DNA of 64,000 nucleotides from Flavobacterium cyclinae (GTDB lineage: Bacteria; Bacteroidota; Bacteroidia; Flavobacteriales; Flavobacteriaceae). Made by a program: the position numbers and the translations under genes. Of the stretch, positions 46,097-56,351 are shown in pieces. Location of the stretch: the NCBI RefSeq assembly GCF_021172145.1, contig NZ_CP089095.1, positions 2,914,001-2,978,000 on the forward strand. Direction: 5' to 3'. Position 1 is the first letter of the stretch. Each line of letters begins with the position of its first letter. The notes under the pieces are model-generated. The model did no database searches. It saw only the letters and a list, made by a program, of their open reading frames with translations, and was not told the DNA's origin.

Positions 46097-49000
46097 TTAT
46101 TTTGAAATTAATATACTTGTTTTAATATCATCAAACTCAATTTCTATACCATTTTCAAGGTTTTCAACAAAAATTAAGTTTTCGGTTAAAGTTTCAGACT
46201 TAATATATGATTCATTTGCTAAAACGGCTTCCTCAACTTGCGAATTTTTATCCATTTTAACAGTAATCTTATCTGTTACTTCAAATCCAGAATCTTTTCT
46301 GATATTTTGGATTCTGTTGATTAATTCTCTTGCAATTCCTTCTTTTCTTAATTCATCGGAAATCGTAATGTCTAACGCTACTGTAATTCCGTTTGAATTG
46401 GCTACTAACCAACCTGGGATATCTTGCGATGAAATTTCAACATCATCTTGTGATAAAGTTATACTTTTTCCAGCAATTTCCATAATTAATTCGCCCTCGC
46501 GCTCAATCGTAGCAATCTGTTCTTGCCCAAAGTTTTGTATCTCTTTGGAAATCAATCCCATATCTTTACCAAAACGCGGTCCTAATGTTTTAAAATTAGG
46601 CTTAATTTGTTTCACTAAAACACCCGAAGCATCGTCTAACAACTCCACTTCTTTAACGTTTACCTCTGCTTTAATTAAATCAGAAACCGCTTCAATTTCA
46701 GCACGCTGATTATTGTCAAGTACCGGAATCATTACCTTTTGCAACGGTTGACGCACTTTAATCATTTCCTTCTTACGAAGTGATAAAACTAAAGATGAAA
46801 CCGTTTGTGCTTTCATCATTTTGCTTTCTAGTGATTTATCAACAAAGTTTTCAACCATTTTTGGAAACCCGGCCAAATGTACGCTTTCAAAAGATTCAGA
46901 ACCTGTAGCTTGTGTTAAATCTCTGTAAAGTTTGTCCATAAAAAATGGTGCTATTGGAGCCGAAAGTTTCGCTACGGTTACCAAACATGTATAAAGTGTT
47001 TGATAAGCCGCAATTTTATCTTGCGCATAATCGCCTTTCCAGAATCTTCTTCTACACAAACGAACGTACCAGTTGCTCAAGTTTTCTTGAACGAAATCAG
47101 AAATAGCACGAGCGGCTTTCGTTGGTTCGTAATCCGCATACGCTTCATCTACTAATTGAATTAACGAATGTAATTCTGATAAAATCCAACGGTCGATTTC
47201 TGGTCTTTCGTTTAATGGAACTTCGGCTTCACTATATTTGAAACCGTCAATATTAGCATATAACGCAAAGAATGAATACGTATTATAAAGAGTTCCGAAG
47301 AATTTTCTTCTTACCTCAGCAACACCTTCGATGTCAAATTTTAAGTTGTCCCAAGGATTTGCATTGGAAATCATGTACCAACGTGTAGCATCAGGACCAT
47401 ATTCTTCCAAAGTTTTAAATGGATCTACTGCATTTCCTAGACGTTTCGACATTTTTTGTCCGTTTTTGTCTAAAACCAATCCATTTGAAACTACGTTTTT
47501 ATAAGCAATTTTATCGAAAACTAAAGTTCCGATTGCGTGTAACGTGTAGAACCAACCTCGAGTTTGGTCAACACCTTCTGCAATAAAATCAGCTGGGAAT
47601 GCTTCATTATTATCAATATACGATTTGTTTTCGAACGGATAATGCCATTGTGCATAAGGCATTGCTCCTGAATCGAACCAAACGTCAATTAAATCTGTTT
47701 CGCGATTCATTGGTTTTCCAGAAGCGGAAACTAAAACGATATTATCTACAATATTTTTGTGTAAATCCACTAAATCGTAGTTCGTTTCATCCATATTTCC
47801 AATTTGGAACCCTTTATATGGGTTTTCTGTCATGAAACCAGCCGCAACCGCTTTTTCAATTTCGTTGTACAATTCTTCTACTGATCCAATACAGATTTCT
47901 TCCGTTTTATCTTCCGTTCTCCAAATTGGCAATGGAATTCCCCAATATCTTGAACGCGATAAGTTCCAATCATTCGCATTTTTCAACCAATTTCCAAAAC
48001 GACCTTCTCCTGTTGCTTTTGGCTTCCAGTTGATGGTGTCATTCAAGTCGAACATTCTATCTTTGATTTCAGTTACTTTGATGAACCAAGAATCTAATGG
48101 ATAGTATAAAATTGGCTTGTCAGTTCTCCAACAATGTGGATAACTGTGTACATATTTTTCAACCTTAAAGGCTTTATTTTCTTCTTTTAAACGAATAGCG
48201 ATTTCAACATCAACTGATTTTTCAGGAGCTTCACCATCGTTGTAATATTCGTTCTTTACATATTTTCCAGCGAAATCACCCATTTGAGCTACAAACTTAC
48301 CTTGTAAATCTACTAAAGGCACTGGATTTCCATTTTCGTCTAATACCAACATTGGCGGCACTTCTGGCGTTGCTTCTTTTGCTACTTTAGCATCATCAGC
48401 ACCAAATGTTGGCGCAGTATGAACGATACCAGTTCCATCTTCCGTAGTAACGAAATCACCAGAAATTACACGGAATGCATTTTCTGGGTTTTGGTATGGT
48501 AATGTAAATGGCAATAATTGCTCGTATTTGATTCCAACTAAATCAGCACCTTTAGCTTCTGCTAAAATTTGGTATGGAATCTTTTTATCTTCAGATTTAT
48601 AATTAGCAAAATCTTCTTCTGACTCAACTACAAAATACTTTCCTCCGAATTGTTTTCCAACTAAAGGTTTAGCTAAAACAACATTGATTGGTTCAAAAGT
48701 ATATTGATTAAAAGTTTTTACTAAAACATAATCGATTTTTGGACCAACGGTTAAAGCTGTATTTGATGGCAACGTCCAAGGAGTGGTAGTCCAAGCCAAG
48801 AAATGAACCGTTCCAAAACCTTGTAAAAAGCTAGGTAACGTTTCGTCTTTTGCTTTAAACTGCGCAACAATCGTTGTATCGGTAACATCACGATAAGAAC
48901 CTGGTTGGTTTACCTCGTGAGATGACAAACCTGTTCCCGCTTTTGGAGAATAAGGCTGAATCGTGTAGCCTTTGTATAGTAAATCTTTATTATAAATTTG

Positions 49001-49498
49001 TTTTAACAACCACCAAACTGTTTCCATGTATTTGGATTTGTACGTCACATAAGGATCTTCCATATCAACCCAATAGCCCATTTTTTCAGTTAGGTCGTTC
49101 CATACATCGGTGTAACGCATAACGGTTCTTTTACACGCTTCGTTGTATTCTGTTACCGAAATCGTTTTTCCGATGTCTTCTTTAGTGATACCTAATTCTT
49201 TTTCAGTACCTAATTCTACGGGTAATCCGTGCGTATCCCAACCTGCTTTTCGCTTAACTTGGTAGCCTTTTTGAGTTTTGTAACGACAAAAAATATCTTT
49301 AATTGCACGCGCCATTACGTGGTGAATTCCAGGTAATCCGTTTGCAGATGGTGGTCCTTCAAAAAACACGTAAGGAGTTGCTCCTTCACGAGAAGTTACC
49401 GATTGTTCAAAGATGTTGTTTTTTTTCCAAAAATCAAGAACTTCTGATGCTACTGTTGGCAAGTCAAGTCCTTTGTATTCAGTAAATTTTGTACTCAT
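46097..49498 (-). CDS. ileS: isoleucyl-tRNA synthetase
   Basis: This 1133-residue class I synthetase charges tRNA-Ile. The HIGH-type motif is GLPGIHHV near 53-60 and the KMSKS motif is GQKMSKRLG. The CP1 editing domain with WTTTPWTLPSNTAL is intact. The long form and C-terminal extension without a zinc finger fit the type 2 (eukaryote-like) IleS, a class linked to mupirocin tolerance. That consequence is inference. The DksA-like gene follows on the same strand. Confidence 0.96.
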   Translation of the reverse strand: MSTKFTEYKGLDLPTVASEVLDFWKKNNIFEQSVTSREGATPYVFFEGPPSANGLPGIHHVMARAIKDIFCRYKTQKGYQVKRKAGWDTHGLPVELGTEKELGITKEDIGKTISVTEYNEACKRTVMRYTDVWNDLTEKMGYWVDMEDPYVTYKSKYMETVWWLLKQIYNKDLLYKGYTIQPYSPKAGTGLSSHEVNQPGSYRDVTDTTIVAQFKAKDETLPSFLQGFGTVHFLAWTTTPWTLPSNTALTVGPKIDYVLVKTFNQYTFEPINVVLAKPLVGKQFGGKYFVVESEEDFANYKSEDKKIPYQILAEAKGADLVGIKYEQLLPFTLPYQNPENAFRVISGDFVTTEDGTGIVHTAPTFGADDAKVAKEATPEVPPMLVLDENGNPVPLVDLQGKFVAQMGDFAGKYVKNEYYNDGEAPEKSVDVEIAIRLKEENKAFKVEKYVHSYPHCWRTDKPILYYPLDSWFIKVTEIKDRMFDLNDTINWKPKATGEGRFGNWLKNANDWNLSRSRYWGIPLPIWRTEDKTEEICIGSVEELYNEIEKAVAAGFMTENPYKGFQIGNMDETNYDLVDLHKNIVDNIVLVSASGKPMNRETDLIDVWFDSGAMPYAQWHYPFENKSYIDNNEAFPADFIAEGVDQTRGWFYTLHAIGTLVFDKIAYKNVVSNGLVLDKNGQKMSKRLGNAVDPFKTLEEYGPDATRWYMISNANPWDNLKFDIEGVAEVRRKFFGTLYNTYSFFALYANIDGFKYSEAEVPLNERPEIDRWILSELHSLIQLVDEAYADYEPTKAARAISDFVQENLSNWYVRLCRRRFWKGDYAQDKIAAYQTLYTCLVTVAKLSAPIAPFFMDKLYRDLTQATGSESFESVHLAGFPKMVENFVDKSLESKMMKAQTVSSLVLSLRKKEMIKVRQPLQKVMIPVLDNNQRAEIEAVSDLIKAEVNVKEVELLDDASGVLVKQIKPNFKTLGPRFGKDMGLISKEIQNFGQEQIATIEREGELIMEIAGKSITLSQDDVEISSQDIPGWLVANSNGITVALDITISDELRKEGIARELINRIQNIRKDSGFEVTDKITVKMDKNSQVEEAVLANESYIKSETLTENLIFVENLENGIEIEFDDIKTSILISK

Positions 49499-49619
49499 TT
49501 TGTCGCTTTCTTAAATCAATTTGCGAAAGTAATGAATTTTCATAAAAGAGAACAGAAAATAGACAAAAGAGAATAGACTTTTATTGAAAATTTAGTAAGA
49601 AAGATGATTTTTTATTATT

Positions 49620-50333
49620 TTATGAAAAAACTTCTTTTAAAACTTCTAAGGATTTTGGTTTTTTGAAGCCTTCAAGATGTAACATATAGAAATCTAAAAG
49701 AATTTTTAGCAAGATTTGGCGTTCTATTCCGGCAAAAGTTTTCTGACTAGAATCAAATTTTAATTCGATTAATCGTTTGAACAATTGCGTTTCATGCGCC
49801 GAAAGTGTGTTTACCGATTGAAATGGAGTAAAAAAACCTTCTTTTACGTCGAAAAAATCGAAATCTATTTCGGAAACATCAGGATAAAAACCTAAAAACT
49901 TGGTCATTTCCATGAGTAAAATCAAATGAAAATTGGCCGCTTCTTCATGTGTGTCTAACCAAAGTAAAGCGGTTTCCAAAAAGGAAAAAAGGTTTTCGTT
50001 TTTCTCTTCTTCGTGTATGCTGTGATGCAGAATTTCGGATAGAAAAATGACAATTGTGCTTTTTACAATATCCGTATTTATCGAATGAAAACTATGTGCT
50101 AATTTGATTTCCTTGAAGTGTTCGAGTGTGCCTTTATTTTTGTGATTGGCTTCGATTTCAATTATGGTTAACGGCTGAAAATAAGCGATTTTTTGATTCG
50201 CTTTTTTATTGGAATAAGCACTTGGAACAAAATAACTTTTTAAACCATCGGATTGTGTAAAGCATTTAACAATCAAGCTTTTTTCTTGATATTTTAAGGC
50301 CGAAATTACGATAGCTTTAGTTTTAACTAGCAT
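49620..50333 (-). CDS. recO: DNA repair protein RecO
   Basis: This 237-residue recombination mediator helps load RecA with RecR. The N-terminal OB fold begins LVKTKAIVISALKYQEKSLIVKCFT and is followed by a helical domain. There are no zinc-binding Cys, as in many Bacteroidota RecO. Its ATG overlaps the porZ stop by one base, so the two are coupled. Confidence 0.92.
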   Translation of the reverse strand: MLVKTKAIVISALKYQEKSLIVKCFTQSDGLKSYFVPSAYSNKKANQKIAYFQPLTIIEIEANHKNKGTLEHFKEIKLAHSFHSINTDIVKSTIVIFLSEILHHSIHEEEKNENLFSFLETALLWLDTHEEAANFHLILLMEMTKFLGFYPDVSEIDFDFFDVKEGFFTPFQSVNTLSAHETQLFKRLIELKFDSSQKTFAGIERQILLKILLDFYMLHLEGFKKPKSLEVLKEVFS

Positions 50334-52621
50334 TATCTGACAATCATTACCTTTTTAACTGTAGAATCTAATCCGTCTTGAGATGCCACAAAAATCATAT
50401 AAACACCTGATGCTACTTTATATTTTCCAAAAGCAGTTGTATCCCATTCAATAGTTCCGCCAGATGAAGTGGTTTCGTGTACTAAATTCCCTTCGATATC
50501 TGTAATTTTAATATTGGCTTTATCGGTTAATCCACTAATTTTTACAGTTCCAGTAAAATTAGGTCGCACCGGATTTGGATACACATATACCTCTCCTAAT
50601 CCATCACTTGGTTTTGTTGAAGTTCCTAAAAAAGAAACCAATCCTTTATCTGTTGCAAAAAACACTTCACCAGAAACACCATCAATTTCTATATCCACAA
50701 TATTATTACTTGGCAAAGGCGAATTGCTTTTATCAAATCTGTAAATTGTTTGTTGCCCATTTGAAGAAACAAGAAAAACACCGCCATCGGCTATTGAAAT
50801 CCATTTTCTATTAGCACCATCAACTGCAATATCTAGGATAGGTTGTTGATAAAACAATTCTTGCGCTAAATCTCCTTCTTGAATAATTATGGAAGAAACA
50901 CTTAATTCTGTTTCGCTAATGAATCTATCCACACTAGATAAAATTCGTAATCCTGCAGCTGTTCCAATCCATAATTGATTACGATTATCAACTGCCACAC
51001 AATTAACAACTGCAGTAGGAAGGTCTGCATTATCTTGAGTAATTACAATAAATTTATTGTTATAATTTTCGTTAAAAGCGAGAACCCCATCATTATAAGC
51101 TGCTATCCATTTAGTACTGTTTTTATCAATAGCCATTGAACCATATCTTCCGGTATCTAAATTGGCTGTTATTCCGGTTAAATCATAAGATTGCCATTGG
51201 CCATTAGCTCTTAAAACTTTTATTCCTTTGTTTACCAATCCATTGGTTACCCATAAATTACCATCTTTATCAAAAGCAGGACTATTAATTCTAATATCAA
51301 CATAAGAAGGATTTCCAGGAATAACCAAAGATTCAAGACCGTTAGGACCTGTATTCGTATTGTTTAGTATTTCGACTTGGTCACCTGAAAATTTCAACAT
51401 TCCAGAAAAATACGATGTAACATAAACTTCATTAGGTCGTGTAGGATGAATCGCAATATCAGATAGTGATTTAGCTTCTAATAAATCTTCATAAGGTTTG
51501 TTAATCCAACCAAGTTCTGAATTAAATATACTAATTCCTAATTCATCCAAAGGATAAGGATTAAATTGTTGGGTATAATCGCCATGAACCACCCACAGCT
51601 TATTTGGTCCTTTTTTTACTCTGAAAGTATAATTTTGAAGAGGTCCATTAGGAGACATTTGAATAAATTCTGTTGGGTTATTTAACATAGTAGAAAACAA
51701 ACCACTTTTTAAAGTTCCTATATATAGTGTGCCATTTACAACTGATGCTGCTGTAAATTGCACTGCATAATCAGGTATTTGAGTAATGTGTGCAACCGTA
51801 TTTAATGATTGATCCAACACATACACATGATTTTGAGTGGTAACAATTATTTGGGTGTTATTCGTTTTTAATTTTACACTCAATTGATTTTGGTTTAAAA
51901 TTTCTTGAAAAACCGAGCTGTTATAGCGATAAGTTCTTCCGTTAATATTGGTAGCAACCAATTGATTGTTAAAAGTTATTATTCCATTCCAGTAATTGGC
52001 ATCAAAAGTTTGCCACTGACTAAAATCATATAAATTAGGATTATTTAAATTTCCTTTTCTAATACCGAAACTTCTAGTAACAGCGTACAATTCATTATTT
52101 AATACGGTAGTTTGTAAAACTTCTGTTTCTTCACCTGAAGGTCCTATAAAATAAGTAATGATAAATTCTGAAGTTGCTAAATCAATAACCGAAATACCGT
52201 AATCAGTTGCTAAGTACAATCGCCCCTCATGCTCATAAAAATCGTTTATTTTTTTCTTATTCGGCGCAACAGGAACTTCTTCAATAATATCCACTTTTGT
52301 TGTCACTGATCCGTCAGCATTTTGAACTAATAGAAGCCCATTGGCATTTCCTACAAAGGTTTTATTAAACAAATCGGAATGATGAATTGAAGTAATAACA
52401 TCTGATTTTAAACCCGTTATGGAATTATAAATATCTAAATCACTTGATGCTACTGCTTTAGAAAAAAGAGCATTTTGTGTTGCTGCAAATACTTTATCGG
52501 TTGCAGATTCAACATCTACAATTTCATTATAAGAAAAATATCCTTTCCATAACTGAGTAGACTGTTGTCCAAAAAAGATTTGGAAAACAAAAAAAAGTGA
52601 AATTGAAATTGTCTTTTTCAT
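50333..52621 (-). CDS. porZ: PorZ-type T9SS beta-propeller protein
   Basis: This 762-residue exported protein has a signal peptide (about 1-18) and two seven-bladed propellers built from repeats such as LWIGTAAGLRIL and VFFATDKGLVSF. The last 90 or so residues form a T9SS type A sorting domain (VYVYPNPVRPNFTGTVKISG). Length and architecture match PorZ, a cell-surface part of the T9SS attachment complex. PorZ binds anionic lipopolysaccharide in Porphyromonas gingivalis. The recO neighbour with a one-base overlap is consistent. Identification rests on architecture. Confidence 0.8.
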   Translation of the reverse strand: MKKTISISLFFVFQIFFGQQSTQLWKGYFSYNEIVDVESATDKVFAATQNALFSKAVASSDLDIYNSITGLKSDVITSIHHSDLFNKTFVGNANGLLLVQNADGSVTTKVDIIEEVPVAPNKKKINDFYEHEGRLYLATDYGISVIDLATSEFIITYFIGPSGEETEVLQTTVLNNELYAVTRSFGIRKGNLNNPNLYDFSQWQTFDANYWNGIITFNNQLVATNINGRTYRYNSSVFQEILNQNQLSVKLKTNNTQIIVTTQNHVYVLDQSLNTVAHITQIPDYAVQFTAASVVNGTLYIGTLKSGLFSTMLNNPTEFIQMSPNGPLQNYTFRVKKGPNKLWVVHGDYTQQFNPYPLDELGISIFNSELGWINKPYEDLLEAKSLSDIAIHPTRPNEVYVTSYFSGMLKFSGDQVEILNNTNTGPNGLESLVIPGNPSYVDIRINSPAFDKDGNLWVTNGLVNKGIKVLRANGQWQSYDLTGITANLDTGRYGSMAIDKNSTKWIAAYNDGVLAFNENYNNKFIVITQDNADLPTAVVNCVAVDNRNQLWIGTAAGLRILSSVDRFISETELSVSSIIIQEGDLAQELFYQQPILDIAVDGANRKWISIADGGVFLVSSNGQQTIYRFDKSNSPLPSNNIVDIEIDGVSGEVFFATDKGLVSFLGTSTKPSDGLGEVYVYPNPVRPNFTGTVKISGLTDKANIKITDIEGNLVHETTSSGGTIEWDTTAFGKYKVASGVYMIFVASQDGLDSTVKKVMIVR

Positions 52622-52687
52622 TACAAGTATTTAATACAAATATACTACAAACGAAATTAATTTGCGTTTTGATATAATTAGTAAAGA

Positions 52688-52721
52688 AAAAAGCTCTTTT
52701 GGATAACCAAAAGAGCTTTTT
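52688..52721. terminator. terminator between gdhA and porZ
   Basis: AAAAAGCTCTTTTGG and CCAAAAGAGCTTTTT form a perfect 15-bp stem around ATAA. It is the downstream terminator of gdhA on the minus strand. Confidence 0.88.
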
Positions 52722-52740
52722 ATACTATTATAGTGAATGA

Positions 52741-54084
52741 TTATACTACACCTTGTGCTAACATAGCATCAGCTACTTTAACGAAACCAGCAATGTTGGC
52801 TCCTTTTACATAGTTTACATAACCATCTTCTTCAGTACCATATTTTTTGCATTGGCCGTGAATTCCAACCATGATGTCTTTTAATCGAGCATCAACTTCT
52901 TCACTTGTCCAATTTAAACGAATAGAGTTTTGCGTCATCTCTAAACCAGATGCTGCTACTCCACCGGCATTTGCCGCTTTTCCTGGAGCAAATAAAACTT
53001 TTGCATCTAAGAATTGTTTAATAGCTTCTAAGGTACAAGGCATGTTAGCCGCTTCGGTAACACAAATTACACCATTAGCAATTAATTTTTTAGCATCTTC
53101 TTCGTTTAATTCATTTTGAGTAGCACATGGAATAGCAACATCTACTTTTGCTTCCCAAGGACTTTTACCTTTATGGAAAACAGCTGTTGGGAATTTTTCT
53201 ACATACGCTTCTGCTCTATTATCTCCACTTGCTCTCATTTCTAGCATAAAATCAATTTTCTCACCAGAAATTCCATCTGCATCATAAATGTAACCATCAG
53301 GTCCTGAAATTGTAACTAATTTTCCACCTAATTCATTTACTTTTAATGCTACACCCCAAGCTACGTTTCCGAAACCAGAAATAGCAACAGTTTTTCCTTC
53401 AATTGATTCTCCAACAGTTTTTAGCATTTGTTGTGTAAAATATACCACACCATAACCAGTAGCTTCAGGACGAATTAATGAACCTCCATAAGCTAAACCT
53501 TTTCCAGTTAATACTCCAGTAAATTCATTTCTGATTCTTTTGTATTGACCAAACATATATCCGATTTCTCTAGCACCTACTCCAATATCTCCAGCAGGAA
53601 CGTCTAAATCTGGACCAATATGACGACATAACTCCGTCATAAACGATTGACAAAAACGCATGATTTCAGAATCTGATTTTCCTTGTGGGTCAAAATCAGA
53701 ACCTCCTTTACCACCACCCATAGGAAGTGTAGTTAAACTATTTTTGAATACTTGTTCGAAGGCTAAAAATTTTAATACCGACAGATTTACTGTTGGATGG
53801 AATCGAATTCCCCCTTTATAAGGACCGATGGCAGAATTCATTTGGATACGAAATCCTCTATTTACTTGGATTTCTCCTTTATCATCAACCCATGGCACTC
53901 TGAAAATAACTGATCGTTCTGGCTCTGCCATTCGTAACAACACGTTTTTTCCATCGTACTTTTTTTCATTAGCAATGAAAGGCATAACTGTTTCAGCAAA
54001 CTCTCTAACTGCTTGTAAAAATTCAGGCTCATTTGGATTTTTGGCTTCAACAAGAGCCATAAAATCATTAATTTTTTGTTCCAT
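52741..54084 (-). CDS. gdhA: glutamate dehydrogenase, NADP-type
   Basis: This 447-residue enzyme aminates 2-oxoglutarate to glutamate. PMGGGKGGSDFDPQGKSD carries the catalytic Lys, and GDIGVGAREIGYMFGQY and the Rossmann motif SGFGNVAWG follow. The 50-type hexameric length and the sequence SFMTELCRHIGPD fit the NADP-dependent biosynthetic form. It has its own promoter and terminator. Confidence 0.95.
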   Translation of the reverse strand: MEQKINDFMALVEAKNPNEPEFLQAVREFAETVMPFIANEKKYDGKNVLLRMAEPERSVIFRVPWVDDKGEIQVNRGFRIQMNSAIGPYKGGIRFHPTVNLSVLKFLAFEQVFKNSLTTLPMGGGKGGSDFDPQGKSDSEIMRFCQSFMTELCRHIGPDLDVPAGDIGVGAREIGYMFGQYKRIRNEFTGVLTGKGLAYGGSLIRPEATGYGVVYFTQQMLKTVGESIEGKTVAISGFGNVAWGVALKVNELGGKLVTISGPDGYIYDADGISGEKIDFMLEMRASGDNRAEAYVEKFPTAVFHKGKSPWEAKVDVAIPCATQNELNEEDAKKLIANGVICVTEAANMPCTLEAIKQFLDAKVLFAPGKAANAGGVAASGLEMTQNSIRLNWTSEEVDARLKDIMVGIHGQCKKYGTEEDGYVNYVKGANIAGFVKVADAMLAQGVV

Positions 54085-54167
54085 TATTCTTTAAAACTTG
54101 TAAATAAACTTATACAATTAATGTGTTTTTTACTTAAATAATAGTTTTTCCTAAAAATTTAAGTCGA

Positions 54168-54175
54168 CAAATATA
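54168..54175 (-). promoter_or_regulatory. -7 promoter motif for gdhA
   Basis: TATATTTG on the minus strand, giving a leader of about 80 nt to the ATG at 54084. Confidence 0.6.
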
Positions 54176-54279
54176 CATTATAAAAGTTACTTGTTATATT
54201 TTTAGTAAAAAATTATGACTGTTGTGATAAAAAAATAATAGGTTCTCCTAATTAATATTCAGAAAAACAATCTTTTTTT

Positions 54280-54309
54280 TTTGAAGTGTGTTTTGTTTTT
54301 ATATATTTG
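54280..54309 (+). promoter_or_regulatory. promoter of the outer membrane protein gene (-33/-7)
   Basis: TTTG (54280-54283), an 18-bp spacer and TATATTTG (54302-54309) match the full Bacteroidota consensus. The ATG at 54334 is 24 bp downstream. Confidence 0.75.
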
Positions 54310-54333
54310 TCCGATAATGGAAATTTTTTACAA

Positions 54334-55110
54334 ATGACTAAAAAAATTAAAACCCTACTAATAATGCTTTTAGGAGTAAATTTCTCCATGATGGCTCAAT
54401 TTGGCTTCTCTCATGAGGTTGGTGCTTTTATAGGAGGAGTTGCTTTTCAATCTGATTTTGGAGTAAGACATGACTTTGAAACTAATGCTGGAAACACTGG
54501 ATTTGGTATTGGTTTAGTACACTATATGAATTTTGCTTACCGTGCAGAATGTAACTGTTATACGCCTGAGACTTATTTTAATGATCACTTTAAAGTTCGT
54601 ACCGAATTATCATACAACAGTACACAATTACAACACTTTGGAAAATGGGTTGACAGAAACTCTTTCACTGCTGCTCAATTAAGAGCTATGAAAGGAGAGG
54701 CTAAAGTTACTGATATTGGTATGCAATTGGAGTTTTTCCCTTTAAGTATTCGTGAGTTTACTGCTACTGATGGCGCTTGGGCTCCTTTCATTGGACTTGG
54801 TGCTCATTATTCATTTTTTCAAAACGGAACATATTCAGAATTAGGACCATTAGAAACTCCTCTTTCTACACCTATTAAATATTATGGTGCTACATCTTCT
54901 GAAGGTGGTAGTACTTGGTCAGTTGTTTCAAGTATTGGAACTAGATACAAATTAACAGAACTTTCAGATTTATTTGCTGAATTAAGATGGCAATATTATT
55001 TTTCTGACTGGGTGGATGGTTTGAATCCTGATCCAAAAATTTACACTGAAAACAAAGCAAACGATTGGAACTTATGGTTCCACGTTGGTTACATTTATTA
55101 CTTAGACTAA
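54334..55110 (+). CDS. THC0290_0291-type outer membrane protein
   Basis: This 258-residue protein has a signal peptide (about 1-20, MMA-QF) and a single beta-barrel of about eight strands with alternating aromatic residues. FGFSHEVGAFIGGVAFQSDFG and the C-terminal WNLWFHVGYIYYLD are characteristic. The frame opens earlier at 54286, but that start would lie inside the promoter. Function is unknown; the family is restricted to Bacteroidota. Confidence 0.78.
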   Translation: MTKKIKTLLIMLLGVNFSMMAQFGFSHEVGAFIGGVAFQSDFGVRHDFETNAGNTGFGIGLVHYMNFAYRAECNCYTPETYFNDHFKVRTELSYNSTQLQHFGKWVDRNSFTAAQLRAMKGEAKVTDIGMQLEFFPLSIREFTATDGAWAPFIGLGAHYSFFQNGTYSELGPLETPLSTPIKYYGATSSEGGSTWSVVSSIGTRYKLTELSDLFAELRWQYYFSDWVDGLNPDPKIYTENKANDWNLWFHVGYIYYLD

Positions 55111-55130
55111 TAAAAATCAAATAATAAATA

Positions 55131-55157
55131 AAAACCGGATTCTATGAATCCGGTTTT
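55131..55157. terminator. bidirectional terminator
   Basis: AAAACCGGATTC and GAATCCGGTTTT pair perfectly around TAT, with T runs on both strands. It lies between the convergent outer membrane protein gene and the trans-sulfuration gene. Confidence 0.9.
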
Positions 55158-55179
55158 TTTATTGACAATGTTTCTAGAA

Positions 55180-56322
55180 TTATTTTAATGCTTGTTCTAA
55201 GTCTGCAAGCAAATCTTCAATATCCTCAACACCTACACTCAAACGAACTAAATCATCTGAAATACCCACTTCTTTTCTTTTATCCTCTGGAATAGAAGCG
55301 TGTGTCATTAATGCAGGATGATTCGCTAATGATTCTACTCCTCCTAAAGATTCAGCCAAAGTGAACACTTTTAAATTCTCTAAGAATTTGATAGCATCTT
55401 CTTTTTTTCCTGATTTAAATGTAAAGGTTACCATTCCTCCAAAACCACTCATTTGTTTTTTAGCAATTTCATGAAATGGATGTGAAGTTAAACCAGGATA
55501 ATACACTCTTTCTACTAAAGGATGATTGTTTAAATATGCTGCTACTTTTTCACCATTCTCACAATGGCGTTGTACACGTAAATGCAACGTTTTGATTCCT
55601 CTTAAAACCAAGAAAGAATCCATCGGACCTAAAGTTGCTCCTGTTGCAAATTGTTTGAAATGTAATTCATCTCCTAAAGCTTTGTCTTTAATAATTAAAG
55701 CTCCAGCAATAACATCGGAGTGTCCTCCCAAATATTTAGTTGCCGAATGCATCACAATATCGGCACCTAAGTCCAAAGGTTTTTGTAAGTATGGTGTTGC
55801 AAAGGTATTATCTACAGCAAATAAAATATTGTGCTTTTTAGTAATTTGTGCAATTGCTCCAATATCCGCCAATTTCATTAATGGATTTGTTGGTGTTTCC
55901 ACCCAAACCAATTTTGTGTTTTCATTGATTAACGATTGGAATTTCTCCAAATCATTCATATCCACAAAATGAAATTTGATGCCGCTATCTTTGTATAATC
56001 TGGTGAACAATCTGTAAGTTCCACCATATAAATCATCCATAGCGATGATTTCATCTCCTGCTTTGAACATGCGTAACAAACAATCAGTTGCAGCTAATCC
56101 AGAAGAAAAAGCCAAACCTTTTGCTCCATTCTCAATACTTGCTAAAGCATCTTCTAAAGCGGTTCTTGTTGGGTTGGCTGCTCTACTGTATTCGTAATCG
56201 CCTACTGGTTTTCCAGGACTTGATTGTACGTAAGTCGAAGTTTGAAAAACAGGTGGCATAACTGCTCCTGTTACTTTTTCATGATGTTGACCACCATGTA
56301 TTGTTTTTGTATTGAATTTCAT
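55180..56322 (-). CDS. cystathionine gamma-synthase/gamma-lyase family enzyme
   Basis: This 380-residue PLP enzyme of the Cys/Met metabolism family has the Schiff-base Lys in MHSATKYLGGHSDVIAGAL. YEYSRAANPTRTALEDALASIE has the Arg and Tyr of the neighbouring subunit site. SGLAATDCLLRM and ETPTNPLMKLADI are also typical. Sequence alone does not separate cystathionine gamma-synthase, gamma-lyase and methionine lyase. It is monocistronic with a TACCTTTG promoter at 56338-56345. Confidence 0.88.
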   Translation of the reverse strand: MKFNTKTIHGGQHHEKVTGAVMPPVFQTSTYVQSSPGKPVGDYEYSRAANPTRTALEDALASIENGAKGLAFSSGLAATDCLLRMFKAGDEIIAMDDLYGGTYRLFTRLYKDSGIKFHFVDMNDLEKFQSLINENTKLVWVETPTNPLMKLADIGAIAQITKKHNILFAVDNTFATPYLQKPLDLGADIVMHSATKYLGGHSDVIAGALIIKDKALGDELHFKQFATGATLGPMDSFLVLRGIKTLHLRVQRHCENGEKVAAYLNNHPLVERVYYPGLTSHPFHEIAKKQMSGFGGMVTFTFKSGKKEDAIKFLENLKVFTLAESLGGVESLANHPALMTHASIPEDKRKEVGISDDLVRLSVGVEDIEDLLADLEQALK

Positions 56323-56337
56323 TTTTAAAAATTTTTA

Positions 56338-56345
56338 CAAAGGTA
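56338..56345 (-). promoter_or_regulatory. -7 promoter motif for the trans-sulfuration gene
   Basis: TACCTTTG on the minus strand, 15 bp before the ATG at 56322. Confidence 0.6.
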
Positions 56346-56351
56346 ATAAGA

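Noticed and set aside
54085..54333. hidden gene or RNA between gdhA and the outer membrane protein gene
   Set aside because: Only the two divergent promoters and AT-rich spacer are visible.
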